IMG/VR virus record: IMGVR_UViG_3300029319_000108
Span: 12,794 to 44,552 of that record
Direction: 5' to 3' (one strand)
From: a virus
DNA length: 31,759 nucleotides
Within the stretch, counting starts at the first letter, position 1; the number at the start of each line of letters is the position of its first letter. Below are positions 22,820 through 29,905 of this stretch, one piece after another. The notes below the pieces were generated by a model. It was not told the origin of the DNA and did not search any database. It saw only the letters and a list, made by a program, of their open reading frames with translations. The translations under genes were made by a program, and so were the position numbers.

Positions 22820-23393
22820 TGGAAATTTCCTTATTGTAACAAGTGTATTTTTTGCCCTCTTCAGATAAATAGTGTCCAGCCTTAGCAATTACAATAGAAT
22901 CAGCAATATCGTAATATTTAGGCTTAGGATTGCCCTTTTTCGTATATTCCACCGAGAACCCATCTTCGTTGTCTAAAAGCCATTTCATAACAACTTTCTT
23001 TGCTTTTTCGCCTCTTTTTACCTTTATTCCACAAGCTTTTCTTGCCTGAGAAGCTGTGATATAGTTGGGTGCGCCTGTAAACAAGTCCATGCCAAATATA
23101 TCATAACAGATCCATGAAATTATTCCATTAAATCTTTGTAGGGAGGCCATAGTTTTTGCGGAAGAGCCACCAGAATTAAAAAACATAAACGGCTGTTCGA
23201 TGTATATTGAATTAATTGGGTACTGTGCCTTGAAAAATAGAAGATCGTCCTTAATAAAAGAAGCCTTATCAAAGATCTTCTTAAACTTATTTTTGTTTCT
23301 CATATCCCAAGCATCACAGCGTATTATTTCACCTTGATGGTCTAAAATAGTAAACCCTGTAATGCTGGTGCTTATGTCCAGCCCAAGTAACAT
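22806..23393 (-). CDS. RuvC-like Holliday junction resolvase
   Basis: This 195-residue RNase H-fold protein begins LLGLDISTSITGFTILD, with Asp6 in the first catalytic strand. Glu66 lies in SIYIEQPFMF, KVKRGEKAKK is a basic segment at 124-133, and Asp162 and Asp165 lie in YDIADSIVIAKAG. This D...E...D..D pattern matches RuvC and related phage resolvases, which cut branched recombination intermediates. T4 uses the unrelated gp49, so this phage has a different resolvase. The ATG lies five bases after the stop of the tail-protein gene and has no clear ribosome-binding site. Branched-DNA trimming before packaging is a likely role. Confidence 0.88.
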   Translation of the reverse strand: MLLGLDISTSITGFTILDHQGEIIRCDAWDMRNKNKFKKIFDKASFIKDDLLFFKAQYPINSIYIEQPFMFFNSGGSSAKTMASLQRFNGIISWICYDIFGMDLFTGAPNYITASQARKACGIKVKRGEKAKKVVMKWLLDNEDGFSVEYTKKGNPKPKYYDIADSIVIAKAGHYLSEEGKKYTCYNKEISNETN

Positions 23394-23398
23394 GTTTT

Positions 23399-24628
23399 TT
23401 AAATATCCAGCTTTAGTTTAAAAGTATAATCCCTATCTTCCAGTTTTTTAACTGGTTTCGCAAGATTTGCGACAGCGATTAAGTTCCTATCCTTATCGTA
23501 TATTCCTATTTTACTAATAAAAGTTTGCTTTGCGAATGAAGCAGAGTAATCACAGAAAGAACTGCTTATTGTGTTTTTAATTTGTGTGTTGTCGTTTTCT
23601 ACATAACTCAGTGAGCTAGTGGCAGCGAAAAATGAAGCACTCTCATACACTTTGTAAGTTGGGTTGTTTGAGTGGTTCAAAAATCCCTTGTCTGCATGGG
23701 CCAACATTGTTATTGTCGAAACCGGATTGGTGCCTTGAAACTTCACCTGAAAACTGGCCGATGTAGTCAGAGCATCCCCAGCGGGATCATTTCCATCGTT
23801 CGCGCCAGCTGCAAAGTCAATCCAAGTTCCAATTTTTGCGCCGCCTGGGCCAAAATCCTTTGACTCTTCAGTCAAATTCCAACTACCAGTTATAACCAAG
23901 AATCCTTCATCATATAATACGACGCCGGCGACAGAACTAGATCCTTGCGTTTGAGCATAAGCAGTGCCGGAAGTTTGTACCAATGTGCCATCTTTATATA
24001 TATCCTGTGCTCTCGCAACCAATGTCCCAGAAAGATAAAACTTCAAATCTACTGAGCCTTTCTTAATCGTTGAGCGATAGAATATCGAGGGAATGCTAAT
24101 CAAATTAATTTGCTGATCTGATTTGTCCCCGAGAGACGAAGAATAACTATAGTGATCACTTAAATAAGTGTAATAATTTAAAGTATTTTTAAGGGCCACC
24201 ATATGCGAGCCAGTTCTGCTCGTGGTGCTATGGCCACTACTAAAATATTCTCTTACAATACTTGAAGACATTGGATATGAGCCACTAATCATATCGCCAT
24301 ATTGAAAGCTTGTATTAAAACCAGTTTCTGTAACTGTTCCAATAGAAGTTAAGCTACTGTCCTTAGAGACAAAAGGAAATATCTTAGCTTTAGTGCCAGT
24401 CTGACCGTCTGTGTTGAAAGTGTGGGCACTCGAATCTCTATCAATATTCAACTCAAAAAGACTGACATTACCAGCAGGCACCATGGTAACATTGGCATTA
24501 TATGCGCCGCTTATGGTTGTTTCATTATTTAGAAAGATACTTCCTGACCATACATCAAAAGTAAATTCAGGATAAGTTTTTAAGACATTGTAGGTGATGT
24601 CTTGATTTCTAAACGGGTAATAAGGCAT
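23399..24628 (-). CDS. Tail or baseplate-like structural protein A, C-terminal paralogue of its neighbour
   Basis: This 409-residue protein is rich in Ser, Thr, Tyr and Phe, with no cysteine-based or enzymatic motif, like phage beta-structured virion proteins. Its C-terminus (SKIGIYDKDRNLIAVANLAK, then PVKK and TFKLKLDI) matches that of the next protein upstream (TVGLYSADNELLAVAKLSEP, LKK, TLRVRLDY). Both also have an N-P-T-Y step shortly before. I recall this ending from structural proteins of marine T4-like phages but cannot name the virion part. The gene starts a few bases after its paralogue's stop. The long middle (GSSSVAGVVLYDEGFLVITG) looks like an inserted domain. Confidence 0.75.
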   Translation of the reverse strand: MPYYPFRNQDITYNVLKTYPEFTFDVWSGSIFLNNETTISGAYNANVTMVPAGNVSLFELNIDRDSSAHTFNTDGQTGTKAKIFPFVSKDSSLTSIGTVTETGFNTSFQYGDMISGSYPMSSSIVREYFSSGHSTTSRTGSHMVALKNTLNYYTYLSDHYSYSSSLGDKSDQQINLISIPSIFYRSTIKKGSVDLKFYLSGTLVARAQDIYKDGTLVQTSGTAYAQTQGSSSVAGVVLYDEGFLVITGSWNLTEESKDFGPGGAKIGTWIDFAAGANDGNDPAGDALTTSASFQVKFQGTNPVSTITMLAHADKGFLNHSNNPTYKVYESASFFAATSSLSYVENDNTQIKNTISSSFCDYSASFAKQTFISKIGIYDKDRNLIAVANLAKPVKKLEDRDYTFKLKLDI

Positions 24629-24632
24629 AACA

Positions 24633-25679
24633 TTAGTAATCTAATCTTACTCTTAATGTTAACTCATTGCTGGGTGTCTTTTTAAGAGGTTCTGAAAGTT
24701 TTGCTACCGCTAATAGCTCATTATCTGCGGAGTATAGCCCGACGGTTGTAATATAAGAAGTTGGCTCAGCGAAAGGATTATCTCCTTTGACTCTGATTTT
24801 ACTGGCCGTCAAGTAAGTTGGGTTCGCAGAATAGTTGTAATCGCCAGTATTCGCTCTACAGAAGTAAATTGTCGAGTTTAACTCCGTAGTGTTATTGAAT
24901 TCAAGATTTTTAAGTCTGTTTCTCACGCCATTGGCAAAAGTCTCTATATTCGAACCTGTGAGTACCCCTTCCGGACTAGCACTACTAGTAGTTGGCGCTC
25001 CGAATGCGCCGTCGCTGCCGGTGGCTCTGGAGAAGACAGAAGCAGTTAGAACTGCAATTCCCGCTTGATAATAGATGTGTCCAACACCGCTATCTGAATT
25101 TGGAGTAGCGGAACTGGTGTAAAGGATTCCATATTCACCGGTGGGGGAATTAACCTTGAAGCTTGTCGCAGCACCATAATCACTAATCGTTACCGTTCCA
25201 GAAGGCGCATCACTAACTCCATCAACATATAGTGTGGTTGTGAAGCTGCCTTTCTTTACTTCATCTTTAGATAGAAGTCTAGCAAAATTAAGAAAGAAGC
25301 ACTCTTTCATTTTGGTGCCGCCGGCAGTTATATCGCCATCTTGATCAAAGTTTTGGATGTTTCCTGTTACGTCATGACCCACTAAAACTTGTGCCATCTG
25401 ATTGTACACGTTAATCTTTTTGGCATTTTGGGGATTAGTCGAGGAAGAAAGAGTGGAATTTGAAGAATATCCAGCTGTTATATCAAAAATATGATTTGCC
25501 GAAGAACTTAAAAAAGGATAATCATATACCGATTGAAACATGCCATGGGCGTAGTTCTTAATATTGTTGTCAGCATATGTGCCGGAAACAATCGTGCCCG
25601 TAACCGGAATAGCCTCGTGTAATAGCGTTCTTGTTGAAGCTATATCGTTATTCATAAGTGTTTTAAATGTAGTAGCCAT
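24633..25679 (-). CDS. Tail or baseplate-like structural protein B, C-terminal paralogue of protein A
   Basis: This 348-residue protein begins MATTFKTLMNNDIASTRTLL. It is Ser/Thr/Asn-rich, predicted mainly beta, and has no membrane segment. The last 40 residues are homologous to those of the protein at 23399-24628, so the pair probably arose by duplication with divergence. GAGGAAGGGATAC precedes the ATG. It sits between the preceding structural gene and its paralogue with very short gaps, so all are one transcript. A place in the baseplate or tail is an inference from company. Confidence 0.75.
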   Translation of the reverse strand: MATTFKTLMNNDIASTRTLLHEAIPVTGTIVSGTYADNNIKNYAHGMFQSVYDYPFLSSSANHIFDITAGYSSNSTLSSSTNPQNAKKINVYNQMAQVLVGHDVTGNIQNFDQDGDITAGGTKMKECFFLNFARLLSKDEVKKGSFTTTLYVDGVSDAPSGTVTISDYGAATSFKVNSPTGEYGILYTSSATPNSDSGVGHIYYQAGIAVLTASVFSRATGSDGAFGAPTTSSASPEGVLTGSNIETFANGVRNRLKNLEFNNTTELNSTIYFCRANTGDYNYSANPTYLTASKIRVKGDNPFAEPTSYITTVGLYSADNELLAVAKLSEPLKKTPSNELTLRVRLDY

Positions 25680-25696
25680 GTATCCCTTCCTCTAAA

Positions 25697-26629
25697 TTAC
25701 TGTTTCTTAATAAATCTCACCGGAACATCAATTCTATATCCAGTGGTGGCGCCAGTTATTCTAATTGTCGTGTCGATAAGACGAATATCGGTTGAGCCGA
25801 ATGTTGCCGTAGTTCCCAACTGCGTAAACAAATAGTCGCTCGATCTCAAGTTAACCGATGAAGCAATTCTAAATTCGATCTTTGTTCCTCTAGGTCCACG
25901 AATATTAGCATCGGCAACATCTGTATCTTCCGTGTTTTGCGGCTTTGGCGGTATTTGATTGATATATGGAGCACCAGAAATATAGTAACTGGCAATATTG
26001 TCATCATCAATAAAAGCTGGTGTGGCATTTGTTGCTCCATCAGGAGTTGTAAGAGCGCCAAATCTATTGTCCATTTCTATGATGTATTGTGATTCACGAA
26101 GCTCCGGATCAATCGTGTAACTAGCAGGGATCTCTGTGGTATCCAGTCCCTGATCGACTCTAATTGTTGTGTTGCCGCCTTGCGGATTAAGGCCATTCAA
26201 ATATTGGCCAGCATCATCAGTCTTTCCACTTCCAAGAGAGTCCAGCGTATCCTGATCAACCAAAACAGCAAAAGATCCTGATGCGACTCCTGTATCAGAA
26301 TTTGGCTCGTATTGAGTGTTTGTGGTCTCGTTTAGTTTAAGTATCGGCAAGTAAAGAAGATTATTATTCGAAACGGTTATCAATTTCGATTTCATTGTCG
26401 CTGTATTATTAGTAAAGGCTTCTAGAACTGGAGTTTGTAGAATTTCTAAGTCGTAGTATGCAGAACCGCTAGTGTGGTCTGAATTGTACGTGGTGTAGTC
26501 AATCTCGTCATCTCCGAAAGAATATTTAACGATCTTGAACGAGCCATCTCCTCTGGCCAGTCTCATTCTTCCGGTATCAGTTAGTACCGCGTCAAGAATA
26601 ATGTCGCCACTATTATCTAAAAATGCCAT
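25697..26629 (-). CDS. Conserved phage structural protein, unknown position in virion
   Basis: This 310-residue protein begins MAFLDNSGDIILDAVLTDTG, then RMRLARGDGSFKIVKYSFGD and EIDY. I recall this N-terminus in structural proteins of marine T4-like phages, but the exact virion location is not known to me. The body is beta-rich with many Thr, Asn and Asp residues; the C-terminus (TTIRITGATTGYRIDVPVRF) looks like a strand pair. AAAGGAG lies eight bases before the ATG, and an exact CTATTTA element is 21 bases upstream. Confidence 0.75.
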   Translation of the reverse strand: MAFLDNSGDIILDAVLTDTGRMRLARGDGSFKIVKYSFGDDEIDYTTYNSDHTSGSAYYDLEILQTPVLEAFTNNTATMKSKLITVSNNNLLYLPILKLNETTNTQYEPNSDTGVASGSFAVLVDQDTLDSLGSGKTDDAGQYLNGLNPQGGNTTIRVDQGLDTTEIPASYTIDPELRESQYIIEMDNRFGALTTPDGATNATPAFIDDDNIASYYISGAPYINQIPPKPQNTEDTDVADANIRGPRGTKIEFRIASSVNLRSSDYLFTQLGTTATFGSTDIRLIDTTIRITGATTGYRIDVPVRFIKKQ

Positions 26630-26649
26630 AATAATACTCCTTTACTTAT

Positions 26650-26656
26650 TAAATAG
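26650..26656 (-). promoter_or_regulatory. Putative late promoter element CTATTTA
   Basis: The minus strand reads TATAACTATTTAATAAG, 21 bases before the start at 26629, in a 33-base gap. Exact match to the recurrent heptamer with the preferred preceding A. Confidence 0.5.
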
Positions 26657-26662
26657 TTATAT

Positions 26663-29563
26663 TTAGGAAGTTTTGTCCGTTTTTTCTATAATGTCCGGTC
26701 TTTTTACGTTGATGTTGATGTCCATTTTTTTACCTGTTTTATTTGAAGTGAGGCGAACCTTGAACTTCTTACCAAAAACGTCTTCCTTTTTGCCCTTAAA
26801 TCCAAAGCTAAGATTCGAACCGTCAATCTCCTCGGCCGAAGAAAAATTAGACAATAAGCTATTTTGATCGATAAATGATTGCGCAAAAGACGGCTTAATT
26901 TTAATATACTTCATAAGCTGTGCTGTTTCAGATCTAACTTCTGGTGGTGCGGCTCCGATGTAAAGCATGTTTAAAACCAAATAAGGTGCTGAGTCCGGAG
27001 TATCAACTATCCTGACTTGAAAAACCGGAGTTGGATTTGACATATTGCCGTGTATATCTCTTACCCTGAACATATAATAATAGTCTCTATTGGGCAAGAG
27101 AGTGTCTATAAATCCAGTTTGTTTCTCTGAATTTAGTGGTGTTCTCGGTCTTCTTGTTTGCTCAATCGGTTTAAAGTCTTCATAAGAAGTTGGTTTTTTA
27201 TCAATCCTATAAGCCTCGAAGAATCCACTAAACTCGTCCGTCTTGTAAATTATCGGACCTCCTGTTTTATCTTGGGCCTCTCTTATATACTTCATCTCTT
27301 CTTCTTCGTTGGGAGACAAAACAATGGGATCTAGATTATATTCCCCACCCATAAAGTTGAAATTAATGAGTATTTGTCTGTTCTCTCCTTTGAACGGTAA
27401 GATGTTTATATCTGGAAAAACAGGCGGTTTGTCCTTTATTACCGTCTTCTTTAGATCTGTATATCGATATGTAACTTCCAGAGTGTCGTCGTCCACTTGG
27501 ACTGTGTTTTTTGCGCTCGTCGTCAAAGTGTTGAAATAAGGGAAGCGCAATAATTGTAGTGCGGGACTGAATCGGTATCTCGCTTGTCCAGTTTCGATTG
27601 AACCTTCACCCTCGTAGTTGTTGTAATTTGTATATGAAGTGCCTACCACAAATGTATGTGCATATACTTGGTAGTAGTAGTGCTCTCCGTATTTAACTTG
27701 AGTGTCGACATACTTTAAAACGTTTAGACTTCCATCGTTGGGGATGAACATGTTCTGTACAAACTGTGCTGTATTATTATTAAAGTTACCATAATTATTT
27801 CTTGGAATCTTGTACTTGACAATTTCGTAAAACAAAATTTCTGAATATGCCAACTTGCCACTATAGATATCTTTCACGTCTCTCAAGTGCTTATCAACAA
27901 ATTCAGCAAATTGTAACTTGAATTTAGTTTCACGAATGAAATCAATAATGTTGCCAGCTGACGTAGTAAAGTTCTCTTCGCCGTACAAAACTATAGAATT
28001 TGCGGCAGAAGCTACCGTTTTATCTTCTGGTATTTCAGGATTTAGCTTTTTAACCATCGCCTCAACGCTTAAATCAGTATTCTGTGAGTCGAAAACTTCA
28101 TTGAGATCGAAAAATACAACATTTTGCTTTCTCTTGGCTATGGCGTCCCCATCTAAATCTATCGTTTGCTTCTGAATGTCTTCCTGGGTTACTTGCGCCT
28201 GCTCATTGAAGAATAAGAACTGCCTTGCGGGAGCACCAGTTAACGTCTTAACCTGGCCGCTGGGGTCTACTATCTTCGAAGATAAAGACATCATTATGGT
28301 TTTCATGAATTTATCGAAGAAATTAGCCTTCTTAAACATACCTAGAACTGGTCCAGTGTTTGAAACCGGTATATCTATTTCAACGTGCATTGGAAATGAA
28401 GACTTGTAGTCCGAAGATTGCTTCAAAAAGTCCAAATGATTAATAGAAATTCCAGTAGTAGCTGTTCGCTTCGTATTCTTCAATTGAGAAAGAAAGGCTT
28501 TTTCACGATTTTTCTTGAAAAAAGTTGCGTACCTATTCAAATAAAAACTAATATTAGAAAGCCCAATTGGCTCATCCGAGGGCCATATTTGCTGTTGATC
28601 ATAGCTTATTAGTGATCGAAGGTTTGTTAAGTTTATGTTTTCATTTTCGTTTGCTATTTCATGTAAGAATGTGTATATGTTCGGAAGAGTATACTCGGGA
28701 TAGTTATCCCCTTGATTTTCACCTATCGTTTCTTCATAGGGCGTCAAATAAAAGTTATAATCAGACACCAAATTAAGATAGCTTGAATTAACTCCATACT
28801 TTTCGTATATTGTGCGTGCGTATCCATCAAACTTTGGAAGGTCTAGGGTGGTAACAACATCTATACAAGAAAGGTCCAATGTGGGCAAAATAAGATTTTT
28901 TGTTTCCTCAAGGGTTAGTGGGCTATTGTTTATATCGAACCCTGGATATATATTTTGCTCATAGTGAGTAAATAAAGTTTCAAATTGGGGGCCTTGTCCA
29001 AACCATTTTTCCTTTGGCGTAGCTAAAAGACCCTTTCCTTCTTTATATTCAATGGCACCTCGCTCATATCCCTTTCCTCTGTCTAAAACAGAATAACTCC
29101 AATAGGCTCCAAGGAGGGCGCGGACAGCATCTAAAGTAGATACGTACTGCGAAGTTAACGCAGAGCTGTTCGGAAATTTATCATAAATTTTAAAGAGTCG
29201 CGATGCCCTAAAAGTGGGGTCTTGAACGTCGCCGCTCAAATAGGCAGTAGAAACATTCACATGATCAATCCATTCATTGTACATATCCCACCCCTGATCA
29301 TAGGCAGTTATTTCAGGTATCGCAAATTGAACTAGAGTATCATACCCTAGAATATGAACTTTATTGGGAAATGTCGCAACAACCATCTCGGTGCCTTTTG
29401 GCATACCTGTAGGTCCGGTAGGGCTTCCTTGGGAGCCAACCGGGTCTGACTGTGCTGCCGCGCCGGTATCTGTCTGAGGCGCATTCATGTCCGCGTCGGA
29501 ACCTTGTAGTGGTGCGCCACCGTCAAGAGGATTATTAAACAAATTATTAGGAAAATCAGGCAT
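26663..29563 (-). CDS. Large virion structural protein, probably tail or baseplate
   Basis: This 966-residue protein has a disordered Gly/Pro/Ser/Asp-rich N-terminus (residues 1-58, including VGSQGSPTGPTGMPKG). A long mixed region rich in Tyr, Asn and Phe follows. Around residues 790-870 lies a segment resembling a fibronectin type III-like domain (LLPNRDYYYMFRVRDIHGNM, then SNPTPVFQVRIVD). The C-terminal part is basic (KKFKVRLTSNKTGKKMDINI). The size and composition fit a baseplate wedge or tail-associated protein. I cannot match it to a T4 gene. AAGGTGG precedes the ATG. Confidence 0.78.
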   Translation of the reverse strand: MPDFPNNLFNNPLDGGAPLQGSDADMNAPQTDTGAAAQSDPVGSQGSPTGPTGMPKGTEMVVATFPNKVHILGYDTLVQFAIPEITAYDQGWDMYNEWIDHVNVSTAYLSGDVQDPTFRASRLFKIYDKFPNSSALTSQYVSTLDAVRALLGAYWSYSVLDRGKGYERGAIEYKEGKGLLATPKEKWFGQGPQFETLFTHYEQNIYPGFDINNSPLTLEETKNLILPTLDLSCIDVVTTLDLPKFDGYARTIYEKYGVNSSYLNLVSDYNFYLTPYEETIGENQGDNYPEYTLPNIYTFLHEIANENENINLTNLRSLISYDQQQIWPSDEPIGLSNISFYLNRYATFFKKNREKAFLSQLKNTKRTATTGISINHLDFLKQSSDYKSSFPMHVEIDIPVSNTGPVLGMFKKANFFDKFMKTIMMSLSSKIVDPSGQVKTLTGAPARQFLFFNEQAQVTQEDIQKQTIDLDGDAIAKRKQNVVFFDLNEVFDSQNTDLSVEAMVKKLNPEIPEDKTVASAANSIVLYGEENFTTSAGNIIDFIRETKFKLQFAEFVDKHLRDVKDIYSGKLAYSEILFYEIVKYKIPRNNYGNFNNNTAQFVQNMFIPNDGSLNVLKYVDTQVKYGEHYYYQVYAHTFVVGTSYTNYNNYEGEGSIETGQARYRFSPALQLLRFPYFNTLTTSAKNTVQVDDDTLEVTYRYTDLKKTVIKDKPPVFPDINILPFKGENRQILINFNFMGGEYNLDPIVLSPNEEEEMKYIREAQDKTGGPIIYKTDEFSGFFEAYRIDKKPTSYEDFKPIEQTRRPRTPLNSEKQTGFIDTLLPNRDYYYMFRVRDIHGNMSNPTPVFQVRIVDTPDSAPYLVLNMLYIGAAPPEVRSETAQLMKYIKIKPSFAQSFIDQNSLLSNFSSAEEIDGSNLSFGFKGKKEDVFGKKFKVRLTSNKTGKKMDININVKRPDIIEKTDKTS

Positions 29564-29583
29564 TTGTAGCCACCTTGAACATC

Positions 29584-29859
29584 TTAATACTCTCCTGCCG
29601 GGCTGCTATATGAACTGCGGGGGCCGGCCATGCGTCTCTCTTCTTCATTCGTTGGCCCCATGCGAACTCCGGATTCCTCTAGAGGGCTTATTGCGACGGC
29701 GATTGCTGAGGCTTCCGGAATAACCGTATCGGTGCCCATCACTTCTTGAGTTAGTAAAAGGCCCATGGCAGTGTCGGAAACATCAAACATGTAAGCAGTA
29801 CTTACATATTCTGCTTTCATATCGCTGCTATCCATTAATTGTGTTAAATCAAAGGACAT
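29584..29859 (-). CDS. Small unknown protein of the tail block
   Basis: This 91-residue acidic protein begins MSFDLTQLMDSSDMKAEYVS. It has an Ala/Thr/Met-rich middle (AYMFDVSDTAMGLLLTQEVM) and a flexible C-terminus (RRMAGPRSSYSSPAGEY). The start has GAGGAAG and an exact CTATTTA element 19 bases upstream. It may be a small virion component or chaperone for the large protein after it; nothing in the sequence decides. Confidence 0.65.
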   Translation of the reverse strand: MSFDLTQLMDSSDMKAEYVSTAYMFDVSDTAMGLLLTQEVMGTDTVIPEASAIAVAISPLEESGVRMGPTNEEERRMAGPRSSYSSPAGEY

Positions 29860-29877
29860 CTTATCTTCCTCTTATTT

Positions 29878-29884
29878 TAAATAG
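29878..29884 (-). promoter_or_regulatory. Putative late promoter element CTATTTA
   Basis: The minus strand reads AATTACTATTTAAAATA, 19 bases before the start at 29859, in the 46-base gap after the stop of the first gene of the window's right side. Exact match. Confidence 0.5.
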
Positions 29885-29905
29885 TAATTGCATTAAAGTT
29901 TAGCC

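Noticed and set aside
26663-26867. Small plus-strand frames opposite the large tail protein
   Set aside because: They are antisense shadows without ribosome-binding sites or protein-like composition.
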